Positions 51,266 to 59,588 of a stretch of 64,000 nucleotides of DNA are shown in pieces. The stretch lies in the NCBI GenBank assembly GCA_900751755.1, contig CAADSP010000110.1, positions 40,362-104,361 of the forward strand. The letters are read 5' to 3'. Under the pieces are notes generated by a model. It was not told where the DNA came from. It saw only the letters and a program-made list of their open reading frames with translations, and searched no databases. Position numbers and translations under genes: made by a program. The stretch comes from an uncultured Collinsella sp. (GTDB lineage Bacteria; Actinomycetota; Coriobacteriia; Coriobacteriales; Coriobacteriaceae). Every line of letters starts with the position of its first letter. Position 1 is the stretch's first letter.

Positions 51266-51844
51266 GTGGTCACGACGACGTTTGCTTCGCCTTTGGGCGA
51301 AATCTTGCTTGCCGCTGATGGCCGCGGTCTGACGGGACTTTGGTTTGAGGGGCAGGAGCATTTTGGCTCCACGCTTCTCCGGGAAGACTCCGAACATGTT
51401 GAAGGCGCCGATGCGGTTTCTGGTGCTGGCGGCATGTCTTCGGTGAATCCGACAAACGGTGCTGCCTCGTCGGTACTTGAGCGTTCTTGGGCTTGGCTGA
51501 ATGCTTATTTTGCGGGGCAGGAGCCTCGGTTTACGCCGCCGTTGCATATGATTGGTACGGCGTTTCAGCGCGAGGTTTGGTTTGAGCTGCTTTCTATCCC
51601 GCGTGGCGAGGTCGCTACGTATGGTGAGATCGCCCAGCGTGTTGCGGCTCGACATCGTGTACCGGGAAACGAAGCACCCGTTGCGTCTCCCCGTGCCGTG
51701 GGGGCCGCGGTCGCGCGTAATCCCATTTCGATTATTGTGCCGTGCCATCGCGTGGTTGCCGCCGATGGTTCGCTCAACGGATATGCCGGCGGCCTCGACC
51801 GCAAGGAGTGGCTGCTGCGGCTTGAGGGCGCGTACGAGGAGTAA
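51266..51844 (+). CDS. ogt: Methylated-DNA-protein cysteine methyltransferase
   Basis: Suicide repair protein that removes the methyl group from O6-methylguanine. It has 192 residues. The acceptor Cys160 sits in IIVPCHRVVAADGSLNGYAGG, with the helix-turn-helix region IPRGEVATYGEIAQRVA before it. An unusual polar insert (about residues 40-70) separates the N-terminal domain from WAWLNAYFAGQ. The start is GTG at 51266, seven bases after AAAGGAG. It stands alone upstream of the two-component genes. Confidence 0.92.
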   Translation: MVTTTFASPLGEILLAADGRGLTGLWFEGQEHFGSTLLREDSEHVEGADAVSGAGGMSSVNPTNGAASSVLERSWAWLNAYFAGQEPRFTPPLHMIGTAFQREVWFELLSIPRGEVATYGEIAQRVAARHRVPGNEAPVASPRAVGAAVARNPISIIVPCHRVVAADGSLNGYAGGLDRKEWLLRLEGAYEE

Positions 51845-52072
51845 CGCTCGAGCACTTTGCATAACTAGGACGCCGTGAAAGGACGAGTCACTGTCCCTTC
51901 GCGCTCGGTATGCGTCCAAGCCCTCGGCATCTGGGCCTTAAGTTTGGCTAAGCCATATCCTGCGTATTTGAAAACGTGCAGGTTGAGCAGCTAAGGCTGC
52001 GCTAAGGCGGCTGGCGGTGCGCTATCATCGGCAATATCGAAATCTGTATAGCCGCGCGCCAAAGGAACAACT

Positions 52073-52756
52073 ATGAAGCTGATGCTTGCCGAGGACGAAC
52101 CCGGCCTCTCCCGTGCCCTTACCGCGATTCTTCAACATAGCGACTACGAGGTCGATACCGACCTCGACGGTCTGACGGCGCTCGAATATCTGCTCGCCAA
52201 CGACTATGACGCCGCAATCCTGGACATCATGATGCCCGGCATGGATGGCATTGAGGTGCTCAAGCGCACACGCGCCGCCGGTAAGCGTCTGCCCATCATT
52301 ATGCTCACGGCAAAAAGCGAGGTGTCCGATAAGGTCGAGGGCCTGGATGCCGGTGCCAACGATTATCTGACCAAGCCGTTTGCCGCCAAGGAGCTGCTTG
52401 CGCGTATTCGTGCCATGACGCGTGCCGCGACGGCAATTGACGCCACGACGCTCAGCGTGGGCAACGTGCGTCTCGACACGGCATCGTGCACGCTCGTTGG
52501 CCCTTTGGGCGAGGAGCACCTGGCCAATCGTGAGTTTCAGCTTATGGAGCTCTTTATGCGCAACTCCGGCACGCGCATGCCCACCGAGCGTCTGATGCTC
52601 GGGGTTTGGGGTGAGGACGCGCCCGAAGGCGCCAACGTGGTGTGGGTCTACATCTCGTACCTGCGCAAAAAGCTGACGGCGCTTGGTGCCAACGTGGCCA
52701 TCCGTGCATCGCGCAACCAGGGCTATTCGCTCGAGGTTGTTGAGGAGGGCGAATAG
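52073..52756 (+). CDS. OmpR-type response regulator
   Basis: Transcriptional activator or repressor of 227 residues. Receiver domain with the acidic pocket LAEDEPG, phosphoacceptor Asp51 in AAILDIMMPG and Lys101 in YLTKPF. The C-terminal winged-helix domain (about 125-220) has EFQLMELFMRN and VWVYISYLRKKL with RNQGYSLEV. It is followed after two bases by the kinase gene and then by an ABC transporter, so the module probably senses an envelope stress or a peptide and induces the transporter. Confidence 0.94.
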   Translation: MKLMLAEDEPGLSRALTAILQHSDYEVDTDLDGLTALEYLLANDYDAAILDIMMPGMDGIEVLKRTRAAGKRLPIIMLTAKSEVSDKVEGLDAGANDYLTKPFAAKELLARIRAMTRAATAIDATTLSVGNVRLDTASCTLVGPLGEEHLANREFQLMELFMRNSGTRMPTERLMLGVWGEDAPEGANVVWVYISYLRKKLTALGANVAIRASRNQGYSLEVVEEGE

Positions 52757-52758
52757 GT

Positions 52759-54138
52759 GTGAGCGCGAGTGCGTGGTGGAAGCGCACGACGGCAAAGCTC
52801 GGCATGGGCGCGGACTCGGGTAATCCGGGGCGCGCCGATGCTGCCAGTGCAATGGGACGTCGCCTGCGTCGTAAGTTCATCCTGGTTGCCATGGGTGCCG
52901 TGACCGCCGTGCTTACGCTTATCATCGCCGGCATCAATATCGTCAACTACTCGCATGTCTGCAAGATGGCCGACGCTCGTCTGGGCTATATCTTGGCGGG
53001 CAAGGACGGCATCGATTGGACGGATGAGCCCAAGACCGATCCCGGCGAGGATGTGGGCGCCGGTAAGACCGCTGCCGGTGACAGGGTGGTCGTGCGCACC
53101 GGGCACTTCGAAGGTATGACGGCGGAGTCTCCCTTCGACACGCGCTACTTTACGGTGTCGATTGCCGGTGGGCAGGTGACCGATGTCAACACGGCCCGCA
53201 TTGCCGCGGTGGGCGCCAAGCGTGCCGCCCGCATCGCTGCAGGACTGTATTCCAAGGGTTTGACCTCGGGCTTTTCTGGTAACTACCGCTATACGGTTAC
53301 GGTTCAGGGCGACGAGACAACCTATGTATTCGTCGACTGTTCACGCGAGCTCACAAGCTTCCATTCGTTTTTAAGTGCGAGCGTGGCCATCAGCTGCATT
53401 GGCTGGCTGGCGGTATTGGCGATTGTGATGGTGGCCTCGGGTGCTGTAATTCGGCCGATGGTCGAGAGTTATAGCAAACAGAAGCGCTTCATTACCGACG
53501 CGAGCCACGAGATCAAGACGCCGCTGGCCGTGATTGATGCCGCTAACGAGGTGCAGGAAATCGAGAGCGGCGAGAGCGAGTGGACGCAGAGCATCCACGA
53601 GCAGGTTGCGCGGTTGACGGCGCTCACGGAGCGTCTGGTGTTTTTGGCACGTATGGACGAGGGCTCGGCGGGCTTTACCATGATATCGATCGATCTTTCG
53701 GAGGCCGTGGACAAGGCTGCGGCGCCGTTTGAATCGGTGGCGGTTTCGCGTGGCAAGCGTCTGTCGACGTCGATCGCGAGCGGTGTGCGGGCCCATGCCG
53801 ACGCTGCAGCGGTGGCGCAGGTGGTTGAGTTGCTGCTGGATAACGCCACGCGCTATGCGAGTGAGGGCAGTGTAATTGAGTTGATCCTGCGTGTCGTCTC
53901 GCGCGGTCAGGGTAAGGGCGTCACCGAGCTTGTCGTTTCGAACGCCGTGGATGAGCTGCCCGAGGGTGACCTGGACCGACTATTCGACCGCTTCTACCGC
54001 GCAGATGTCTCGCGCAGCTCCAAGACAGGTGGCTCGGGCGTGGGCCTATCCGTGGTGCGTGCCATCGCCGAAGCCCATGGCGGGAGCGCTTCTGTCTGCG
54101 GCCACGGCAACCAGATCACCTTCACCGTCCGCCTCTAA
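52759..54138 (+). CDS. Sensor histidine kinase
   Basis: Membrane kinase of 459 residues. One membrane segment at about 38-62, an extracytoplasmic sensor of about 145 residues, a second membrane segment at about 208-234, then HisKA with phosphorylated His250 in TDASHEIKTPLAVID. The ATPase domain has N-box LLLDNATRYAS, a G1-like region with DRLFDRFYRAD and GGSGVGLSVVRAIAEAHGG. The start is GTG at 52759, two bases after the response-regulator stop, with GAGGAGGGC in front. It is the cognate partner of the preceding regulator. Confidence 0.93.
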   Translation: MSASAWWKRTTAKLGMGADSGNPGRADAASAMGRRLRRKFILVAMGAVTAVLTLIIAGINIVNYSHVCKMADARLGYILAGKDGIDWTDEPKTDPGEDVGAGKTAAGDRVVVRTGHFEGMTAESPFDTRYFTVSIAGGQVTDVNTARIAAVGAKRAARIAAGLYSKGLTSGFSGNYRYTVTVQGDETTYVFVDCSRELTSFHSFLSASVAISCIGWLAVLAIVMVASGAVIRPMVESYSKQKRFITDASHEIKTPLAVIDAANEVQEIESGESEWTQSIHEQVARLTALTERLVFLARMDEGSAGFTMISIDLSEAVDKAAAPFESVAVSRGKRLSTSIASGVRAHADAAAVAQVVELLLDNATRYASEGSVIELILRVVSRGQGKGVTELVVSNAVDELPEGDLDRLFDRFYRADVSRSSKTGGSGVGLSVVRAIAEAHGGSASVCGHGNQITFTVRL

Positions 54139-54172
54139 AACCTGCCAAAATGAACCTGTCCCTTTTTGGTCG
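54139..54172 (-). repeat. Family D hairpin, copy D3
   Basis: AACCTGCCAAAATGAACCTG followed by TCCCTTTTTGG, the reverse complement of the D consensus. It abuts the kinase stop codon. Confidence 0.65.
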
Positions 54173-54223
54173 GTGCGAAATGGGTAATACTAAGGAGTTA
54201 TCCGACCAGATGGGAATTAATCG

Positions 54224-54925
54224 ATGGCTTATATCGAATTCAAAGACGTCATCAAGGCGTACGGCGAGGGCGATGCCCGCATTCACGCGCTCGACGGCGC
54301 GAGCTTTACCGTTGAGCGCGGCGAGCTCGCCATTATCCTGGGCGCCTCGGGTGCCGGCAAGACTACGGCGCTCAACATCCTGGGTGGCATGGATACGGTA
54401 ACCTCCGGCACTGTGACGGTGGACGGGCGCGACGTGAGCTCCGCCAACGAGGCGCAGCTCGTGGAATACCGCCGTGCCGACGTCGGCTTTGTCTTCCAGT
54501 TCTACAATCTGGTCCCCAACCTGACGGCGCTCGAAAATGTCGAGCTTGCGGCGCAGATTTGCCCCGATTCGCTCGATGCCGAGCAAACGCTTCGTCAGGT
54601 TGGCCTGGGCGACCGTCTTGCTAACTTTCCGGCGCAGCTTTCGGGCGGCGAGCAGCAGCGTGTGTCCATCGCCCGCGCGCTGGCCAAGAACCCCAAGCTG
54701 CTCCTGTGCGACGAGCCCACGGGCGCACTCGACTACAAAACCGGCAAGCAGATCTTGCAGCTGCTACAGGACACCTGTCGCAAGCAGGGCATCACGGTCA
54801 TCATCATCACCCATAACTCCGCGCTGGCGCCCATGGCCGATCGCCTGATCCGCTTTAAGAGCGGCCGCGTGGAGAGCGAGACGGTCCAGCAAAATCCCGT
54901 GCCTATCGAGACGATCGAGTGGTAG
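54224..54925 (+). CDS. ABC transporter ATP-binding protein, FtsE/MacB type
   Basis: ATPase of 233 residues. Walker A GASGAGKTT, Q-loop FVFQFYNLVPNLTALENV, signature AQLSGGEQQRVSIARAL, Walker B LLLCDEPTGALD and H-loop IIITHN. Partner of the FtsX-type permease that follows. The ATG at 54224 lies 50 bases after a family D hairpin. Likely target of the two-component system upstream. Confidence 0.94.
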   Translation: MAYIEFKDVIKAYGEGDARIHALDGASFTVERGELAIILGASGAGKTTALNILGGMDTVTSGTVTVDGRDVSSANEAQLVEYRRADVGFVFQFYNLVPNLTALENVELAAQICPDSLDAEQTLRQVGLGDRLANFPAQLSGGEQQRVSIARALAKNPKLLLCDEPTGALDYKTGKQILQLLQDTCRKQGITVIIITHNSALAPMADRLIRFKSGRVESETVQQNPVPIETIEW

Positions 54926-54930
54926 CGCCC

Positions 54931-57696
54931 ATGGACCAAGATCGCCAAAACAGCCAAAACCACGATACGGAGCACGCAGACCGCGACTGGGAGTTCGCGA
55001 CCTACCGCACTGCTCAAAGCTCAAACGATATGGTCCCGACGATTTTTCGCCGTGGCATTTACCGCACAATCCGAGGCAGTCTTAAGCGCTTCTTGTCAAT
55101 CGTGGTCATCACCGCGCTTGGCGTGAGCGTGATGTGCGGCCTTAAGGCGGGCTGCGAGGATCTGCGCGATTCGGTTGACGCCTACTTTGACCAGCAGAGT
55201 GTCTATGACATTAACGTGCAGTCGACCTATGGCTTTACGCGCGACGATCTTTCGGCTATCCAAGAGGTCGACGGCGTCGAGACGGCCGAGGGCATCTACA
55301 CCGAGACCGCCTACACCGCCGTGGGCACAACGCGCGAGCGCGTGGTCGTGCAAAGTCTCTCCAAGGAGAACATCGATCAGCCGGTGCTCGTGAACGGCGA
55401 TTTGCCCGAGAGCGCCGATGAGGTTGCGGTGACATCGAAGTTCCTGAAGGCTTCGGGCAAAAAGCTCGGCGATACCGTGAGCTTTGCCGCCAATGACGCG
55501 AGCTCGTCGAACCAAAGCGCTAAGGACCAGTTTGCCGCGGGCGATTACACCATTACGGCCGAGGTCCTCGACCCCACTGATGTGAGCTCCGACTCGACCG
55601 TCAACGACTTTCGCGCTGCTTCGGCTGCGGACTATAGGTTCTATGTGAGCGAGGATGCCGCGACATCTTCCTCCTACTCCGCCGTCCACGTGATCGTCGA
55701 GGGAGCCAAGAGCCTCAACTCCTATTCCGATGCCTACACGACAAAGATCAACGAGGTCAAGAGTAATATCGAGGAGATCCGCGACGAGCGCGAGAAGGCG
55801 CGTGTTCAGGAACTGACGGTCGACACACCGGCAAGCTTGGATGCGGCCGAGCGCCAGGCGAATATGCTCTTTGGGGTTGAGCAGGACAACATCAATCGCA
55901 TGGCCGAGGGCAGCGAGGAGCGCGTTCAGGCACAGGCCGATTTGAACCAGCGCCGCGCAGCCGCCGACCAGCAATTTGCCGATGCCCGTACCGAGCTTTC
56001 CGATCTGGGCGAATGCACTTGGTACATCCAGGACCGCGATAGCATCACAAGCTACTCGAGCGTGGAGAGCGACAGCTCTTCGATCGAAGCCATCGCCACG
56101 GTTTTCCCATTCATCTTCTTTGTCGTCGCCGTGCTCATTAGCCTTACCACCGCCACGCGCATGGTCGAGGAGGAGCGCACGCTCATTGGTCTGTACAAGG
56201 CACTCGGCTATTCACGCGGGCGTATCCTGTCCAAATACGTGAACTATTCACTGTGGGCTTGTCTGATCGGCGGCGTGCTTGGCAACATTGTCGGATTTGT
56301 GGGCCTACCACTGTTCCTGTTCACGGTGTTCGACGACATGTACTCACTGCCCCAGATGCTGCTTTCGTACGACATCGTGTCCTCAATCGTCTCGGTGGCG
56401 CTGTTTGCCGTGGGCGTGGTGGGCGCCACGATTATCGCCTGCCGCCACGAGATGGCCGAGACCCCAGCCTCGCTCATGCGTCCCAAGGCCCCGCGTGCCG
56501 GCTCGCGCATTTTGCTTGAGCGCATCGGCTTTATCTGGCACCGTATGGGCTTTTTGAACAAGGTGGCGGCGCGTAACCTGTTCCGCTACAAAAAGCGTGC
56601 CCTTATGACCATCTTTGGTATCGCCGGCTGCACGGCGCTCGTGATCTGCGCTCTGGGCATCCGCGATACGTCGATAGCGCTTTCGCCCAAACAGTACGGG
56701 CATATCACGCGCTACGACTTGCTGGCGGTCGCCAATCCCGACGACTTTACGCAGACGTGCGCGGCGCTCGACGAGCGAAGCGCGGTCAAGGATTCCGGTG
56801 TGACCGTGACTTCGACGCTGCCGATTACGACCGATAACGTCACCTTTACATTTGGCGGCAAAAGCGAGACAGTGCTGTTAATCGTGGTGCCCGATGACCG
56901 CGTGAACGATCTGGACGACTACGTGCGCCTTGAGGACGAGTCCAAAGAGTCGCTGTCTTTGCGTGACGGAGATGTGTATCTGAGCAAGAGTTCACAGCTG
57001 GCGCTGGGGATTCAGCCGGGTGATACGGCGCACGTCCAGGATTCGTCGCTCAATGCTGCCAAGGTCAAAGTCAGCGACATTTCGCTCAACTATCTTGGCA
57101 ACACACTCTATATGACGCAGGGCACCTATGAGCGCGCGTTCGGTCGAAGCGCGCGCCTTAACGGTGTCCTTGCGTTGCTGAAGGGCTCGTCGGCCGACCA
57201 GATTGCGTTTAGCAAGAAGATTAAGAGTGACGGCTGGCTTACGATTTCGAGTACGGCCGAGCATCAGGCGAACGCTGATGCGAACTTTACGATTATCAAT
57301 TCGGTCGTGGCGCTCGTGACCTTTATGGCGGCGTGCCTGTCGTTTGTGGTTGTGTTTACACTGTCCAACACGAATATCTCCGAGCGCGAGCGCGAGCTGG
57401 CGACCATTAAGGTGCTGGGCTTCCGCCGTGGCGAGGTGCACCACTACGTCAACAAGGAGACGTTAATCCTCACGGCAATTGGCGCCGCGCTGGGCGTGCC
57501 GCTGGGTAGCCTGCTGGCCGAGAGCTTTACGTACATTCTGCAGATGCCGTCGCTCTACTTTGACGTTGAGGTCCAGCCGCTGAGTTATGTGCTCGCCGTA
57601 GTGCTTTCCTTTGTCTTTACGTTTATCGTCAACCTCACTACCAATCGCACCCTCAATAGGATCGACATGGTCGGCGCCCTCAAGAGCGCCGAGTAG
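54931..57696 (+). CDS. FtsX-type ABC permease with two periplasmic domains
   Basis: Large permease of 921 residues. After a polar N-terminus the first membrane helix is near residues 60-80 (FLSIVVITALGVSVMCGL). An extracytoplasmic domain of about 300 residues, with a coiled-coil-like stretch (about 250-350), follows. Then come three helices from about 385 with TRMVEEERTLIGLYKALGYSR. A second unit starts near 545, with its own external domain and a final helical block carrying SERERELATIKVLGFRRGEV. This fits two FtsX modules in tandem. The ATG at 54931 is preferred, and a GTG at 54919 would overlap the ATPase stop. Substrate unknown. Confidence 0.92.
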   Translation: MDQDRQNSQNHDTEHADRDWEFATYRTAQSSNDMVPTIFRRGIYRTIRGSLKRFLSIVVITALGVSVMCGLKAGCEDLRDSVDAYFDQQSVYDINVQSTYGFTRDDLSAIQEVDGVETAEGIYTETAYTAVGTTRERVVVQSLSKENIDQPVLVNGDLPESADEVAVTSKFLKASGKKLGDTVSFAANDASSSNQSAKDQFAAGDYTITAEVLDPTDVSSDSTVNDFRAASAADYRFYVSEDAATSSSYSAVHVIVEGAKSLNSYSDAYTTKINEVKSNIEEIRDEREKARVQELTVDTPASLDAAERQANMLFGVEQDNINRMAEGSEERVQAQADLNQRRAAADQQFADARTELSDLGECTWYIQDRDSITSYSSVESDSSSIEAIATVFPFIFFVVAVLISLTTATRMVEEERTLIGLYKALGYSRGRILSKYVNYSLWACLIGGVLGNIVGFVGLPLFLFTVFDDMYSLPQMLLSYDIVSSIVSVALFAVGVVGATIIACRHEMAETPASLMRPKAPRAGSRILLERIGFIWHRMGFLNKVAARNLFRYKKRALMTIFGIAGCTALVICALGIRDTSIALSPKQYGHITRYDLLAVANPDDFTQTCAALDERSAVKDSGVTVTSTLPITTDNVTFTFGGKSETVLLIVVPDDRVNDLDDYVRLEDESKESLSLRDGDVYLSKSSQLALGIQPGDTAHVQDSSLNAAKVKVSDISLNYLGNTLYMTQGTYERAFGRSARLNGVLALLKGSSADQIAFSKKIKSDGWLTISSTAEHQANADANFTIINSVVALVTFMAACLSFVVVFTLSNTNISERERELATIKVLGFRRGEVHHYVNKETLILTAIGAALGVPLGSLLAESFTYILQMPSLYFDVEVQPLSYVLAVVLSFVFTFIVNLTTNRTLNRIDMVGALKSAE

Positions 57697-57746
57697 CCTG
57701 CCAAAAAGGGACAGGTTTATTTTGGCAGGTTTTATCTGGGCAAACG
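57697..57746 (+). repeat. Family D hairpin, copy D2, directly after the FtsX-type gene
   Basis: CCTGCCAAAA/TTTTGGCAGG arms with AGGGACAGGTTTA between, then TTTTATCTGGGCAAACG. It abuts the stop codon and probably acts as terminator. Confidence 0.8.
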
Positions 57747-57860
57747 CCGGACAACCATTAGGTGGTCCGGCGTTTGTTGCTTTGCTATCTTCTGCTCGCA
57801 GGCGCGGATGAGAGGCTCTCTTTAGCCTTCGAGATTGGGCTTGAATGGGTCATATGCCAC

Positions 57861-58009
57861 AAAATGGGCCTATCTACTACGTTTAATTGGATACCCTCAA
57901 CCATGCCGGGAAAACGAAAAATAAAACCGCAGGTAGAAGGCCTGTCGATTTTCGAAAAAGGCGGTCATGGTTGGCCCCATCGAGTTAAACGTAGTAGATA
58001 GGCCCTTTT
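57861..58009. repeat. Family G long inverted repeat, copy G2
   Basis: Outer arms GGGCCTATCTACTACGTTTAA/TTAAACGTAGTAGATAGGCCC (57866-57886, 57985-58005). The inner pair CAACCATG/CATGGTTG follows. The apex contains AAAACCGCAGGTAGAAGG, matching the apex of G1. Arms of G1 and G2 are unrelated in sequence. Confidence 0.78.
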
Positions 58010-58066
58010 CGTGGCGGACCATCAAACGAACGCCGACGCTTGTGCTGTAGCCGCTCCGATCATTCG

Positions 58067-58137
58067 TAAGTTGCGGTGGAATAGTTCCTAAATTCGACTA
58101 CTCAAGGCTAAAACCGGAACTATATCACCGCAACTTA
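58067..58137. repeat. Family C inverted repeat, copy C2
   Basis: TAAGTTGCGGTGGAATAGTT and AACTATATCACCGCAACTTA pair almost perfectly around about 31 bases. It lies 53 bases beyond the 3' end of the HTH membrane-protein gene, whose other side carries C3. Confidence 0.8.
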
Positions 58138-58190
58138 GGAGGGATGGGCGGGGGAGTACTAGTTGGGTGTTGCTGTCGGGCTAGGATGGT

Positions 58191-59129
58191 TTAGGCTCGC
58201 TTGCGATGCTTCCATTGTTTACGGCACCAACGCATGAGTGCTTTTACGACCGGGATGGTGATGAGGATTACCCAGGCGGGATGGGGTTGTTTCAGGCAGA
58301 GCCACATGTAGAGGAACCATGCCTCGGCACTGACTGAATAGACGACATCGATCAGCTTAGATAAGTGGCGTTGGTCGATAAAGTCGCCAAGCGCGTAATA
58401 GACGGGAATCAAAAAGACGAGGAAGAGTCCCGTAGCCCATGTGCCGTAGACAATGCCGAGCACCAGATAGGCGAAGGCGACAAGCGCGGGGAAGGGGAAT
58501 TTGTTCCATGTACGTCCGACCTTGGTGTGGAAATGCTTGCCATGATGGTCAAGCTTGTCGTGCGCTTCTTTCCAGCTGGAAAACGTCTCGCCGTCGATGG
58601 TGACTGTGCCGTCGTCATTGGTATGCACGCTATGTCCATCGTCCTCAAGCGTATCGATATGCAATCCGCCTGGCCCCACATGGACCTCTTCACCCTTGCG
58701 CTCGTTAGCCACATGGATGCCACTCCAGCCAACATGAACCTCTTCACCTTTGTTGGGATCAATAACGTGGATGCCGCGCGCGAGGGAAATATCGACAAGT
58801 GGCTTATCGCTGCAATCAGCGTGCTCAGTAGAAGCCTCGGCCTCTTCGGCCTTATCTGAAGTTTTGGCGCCGGCGTCGCTGTCCTGCGCCTCATCATCAG
58901 CCTGCGAGTCGTCAGTGCTATCCACCGTCTCCCCATACAACAGCTCATCCAGCGACACGCCATACAGCGCGGCGAGCGCAATAAGGTTATCGGTATCGGG
59001 CGAGGATTCGCTGCGCTCCCATTTACTGACAGCCTGACGACTCACACCCAGCTGGGCGGCAAGCGCCTCCTGAGAAAGCCCGGCAGCCTTGCGGCGATCA
59101 ACGAGCCGCTGCGCCATCGCAAGATCCAT
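58191..59129 (-). CDS. XRE-type HTH protein with C-terminal membrane segments
   Basis: Protein of 312 residues. The N-terminal helix-turn-helix (GLSQEALAAQLGVSRQAVSKW, 17-37) is of the Cro/C1 type. An acidic linker (67-108) follows. A short beta-like repeat has KGEEVHVG at 127-134 and 145-152, each followed by a GIHV/GLHI segment. Then come hydrophobic stretches at about 212-230, 232-250 and 268-298 and a basic tail. Such HTH-membrane fusions may sense envelope or membrane signals, but no function is known. The ATG at 59127-59129 follows AAAGGAACTGTC. It is flanked on both sides by family C elements. Confidence 0.85.
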   Translation of the reverse strand: MDLAMAQRLVDRRKAAGLSQEALAAQLGVSRQAVSKWERSESSPDTDNLIALAALYGVSLDELLYGETVDSTDDSQADDEAQDSDAGAKTSDKAEEAEASTEHADCSDKPLVDISLARGIHVIDPNKGEEVHVGWSGIHVANERKGEEVHVGPGGLHIDTLEDDGHSVHTNDDGTVTIDGETFSSWKEAHDKLDHHGKHFHTKVGRTWNKFPFPALVAFAYLVLGIVYGTWATGLFLVFLIPVYYALGDFIDQRHLSKLIDVVYSVSAEAWFLYMWLCLKQPHPAWVILITIPVVKALMRWCRKQWKHRKRA

Positions 59130-59313
59130 GACAGTTCCTTTCATATGGTGACCGTAATCGAATGAGCCGAGTATGCCGAGAACAACCGGTAGCGACCACC
59201 ATTTCTAGTTAGAATCTGCCCCAACCCTACCGCAACTACCGGTAGCAACCCCTAACGACCAGCCATTTCAGGACAAATGTCAGTGCAAGTAGCAGCCAAG
59301 AGCCCCCACTCAG

Positions 59314-59384
59314 TAAGTTGCGGTGGAATAGTTCTTAGATTCAGCCATTTGCGGGCTAAGCAGGAACTATTTCACCGCAACTTA
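59314..59384. repeat. Family C inverted repeat, copy C3
   Basis: TAAGTTGCGGTGGAATAGTT and AACTATTTCACCGCAACTTA, the same arms as C2 with a different apex. It lies 185 bases upstream of the HTH gene. Confidence 0.8.
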
Positions 59385-59444
59385 ATTTCAGACCAGGCAC
59401 CCGCAGCAAGAAGACGAATAGCTTCGGCCTCCCTAGTTACCGCA

Positions 59445-59565
59445 GGAGGCCTCAGGGCTGACCTCCCAAATCTTTCCGCAGGACGGAAGGACCCTGCCGC
59501 GCGAAGCGCACGGCGGGGTCTTGACATGTCCGAGGACGATTTGGGAGGTAAGCCCTGAGGCCTCC
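59445..59565 (-). repeat. Family B structured element, copy B5, after the phosphofructokinase gene
   Basis: Outer arms 59445-59472 and 59538-59565 (GGAGGCCTCAGGGCT.../...AGCCCTGAGGCCTCC) pair almost perfectly. On the minus strand GTCCTCGGACATG and CCTGCGGAAAG flank an inner stem with CCCCGCCG/CGGCAGGG. It starts 24 bases after the pfk stop and is oriented with pfk. Confidence 0.87.
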
Positions 59566-59588
59566 GATGAGAGCAGTTTCGGCCGAGG

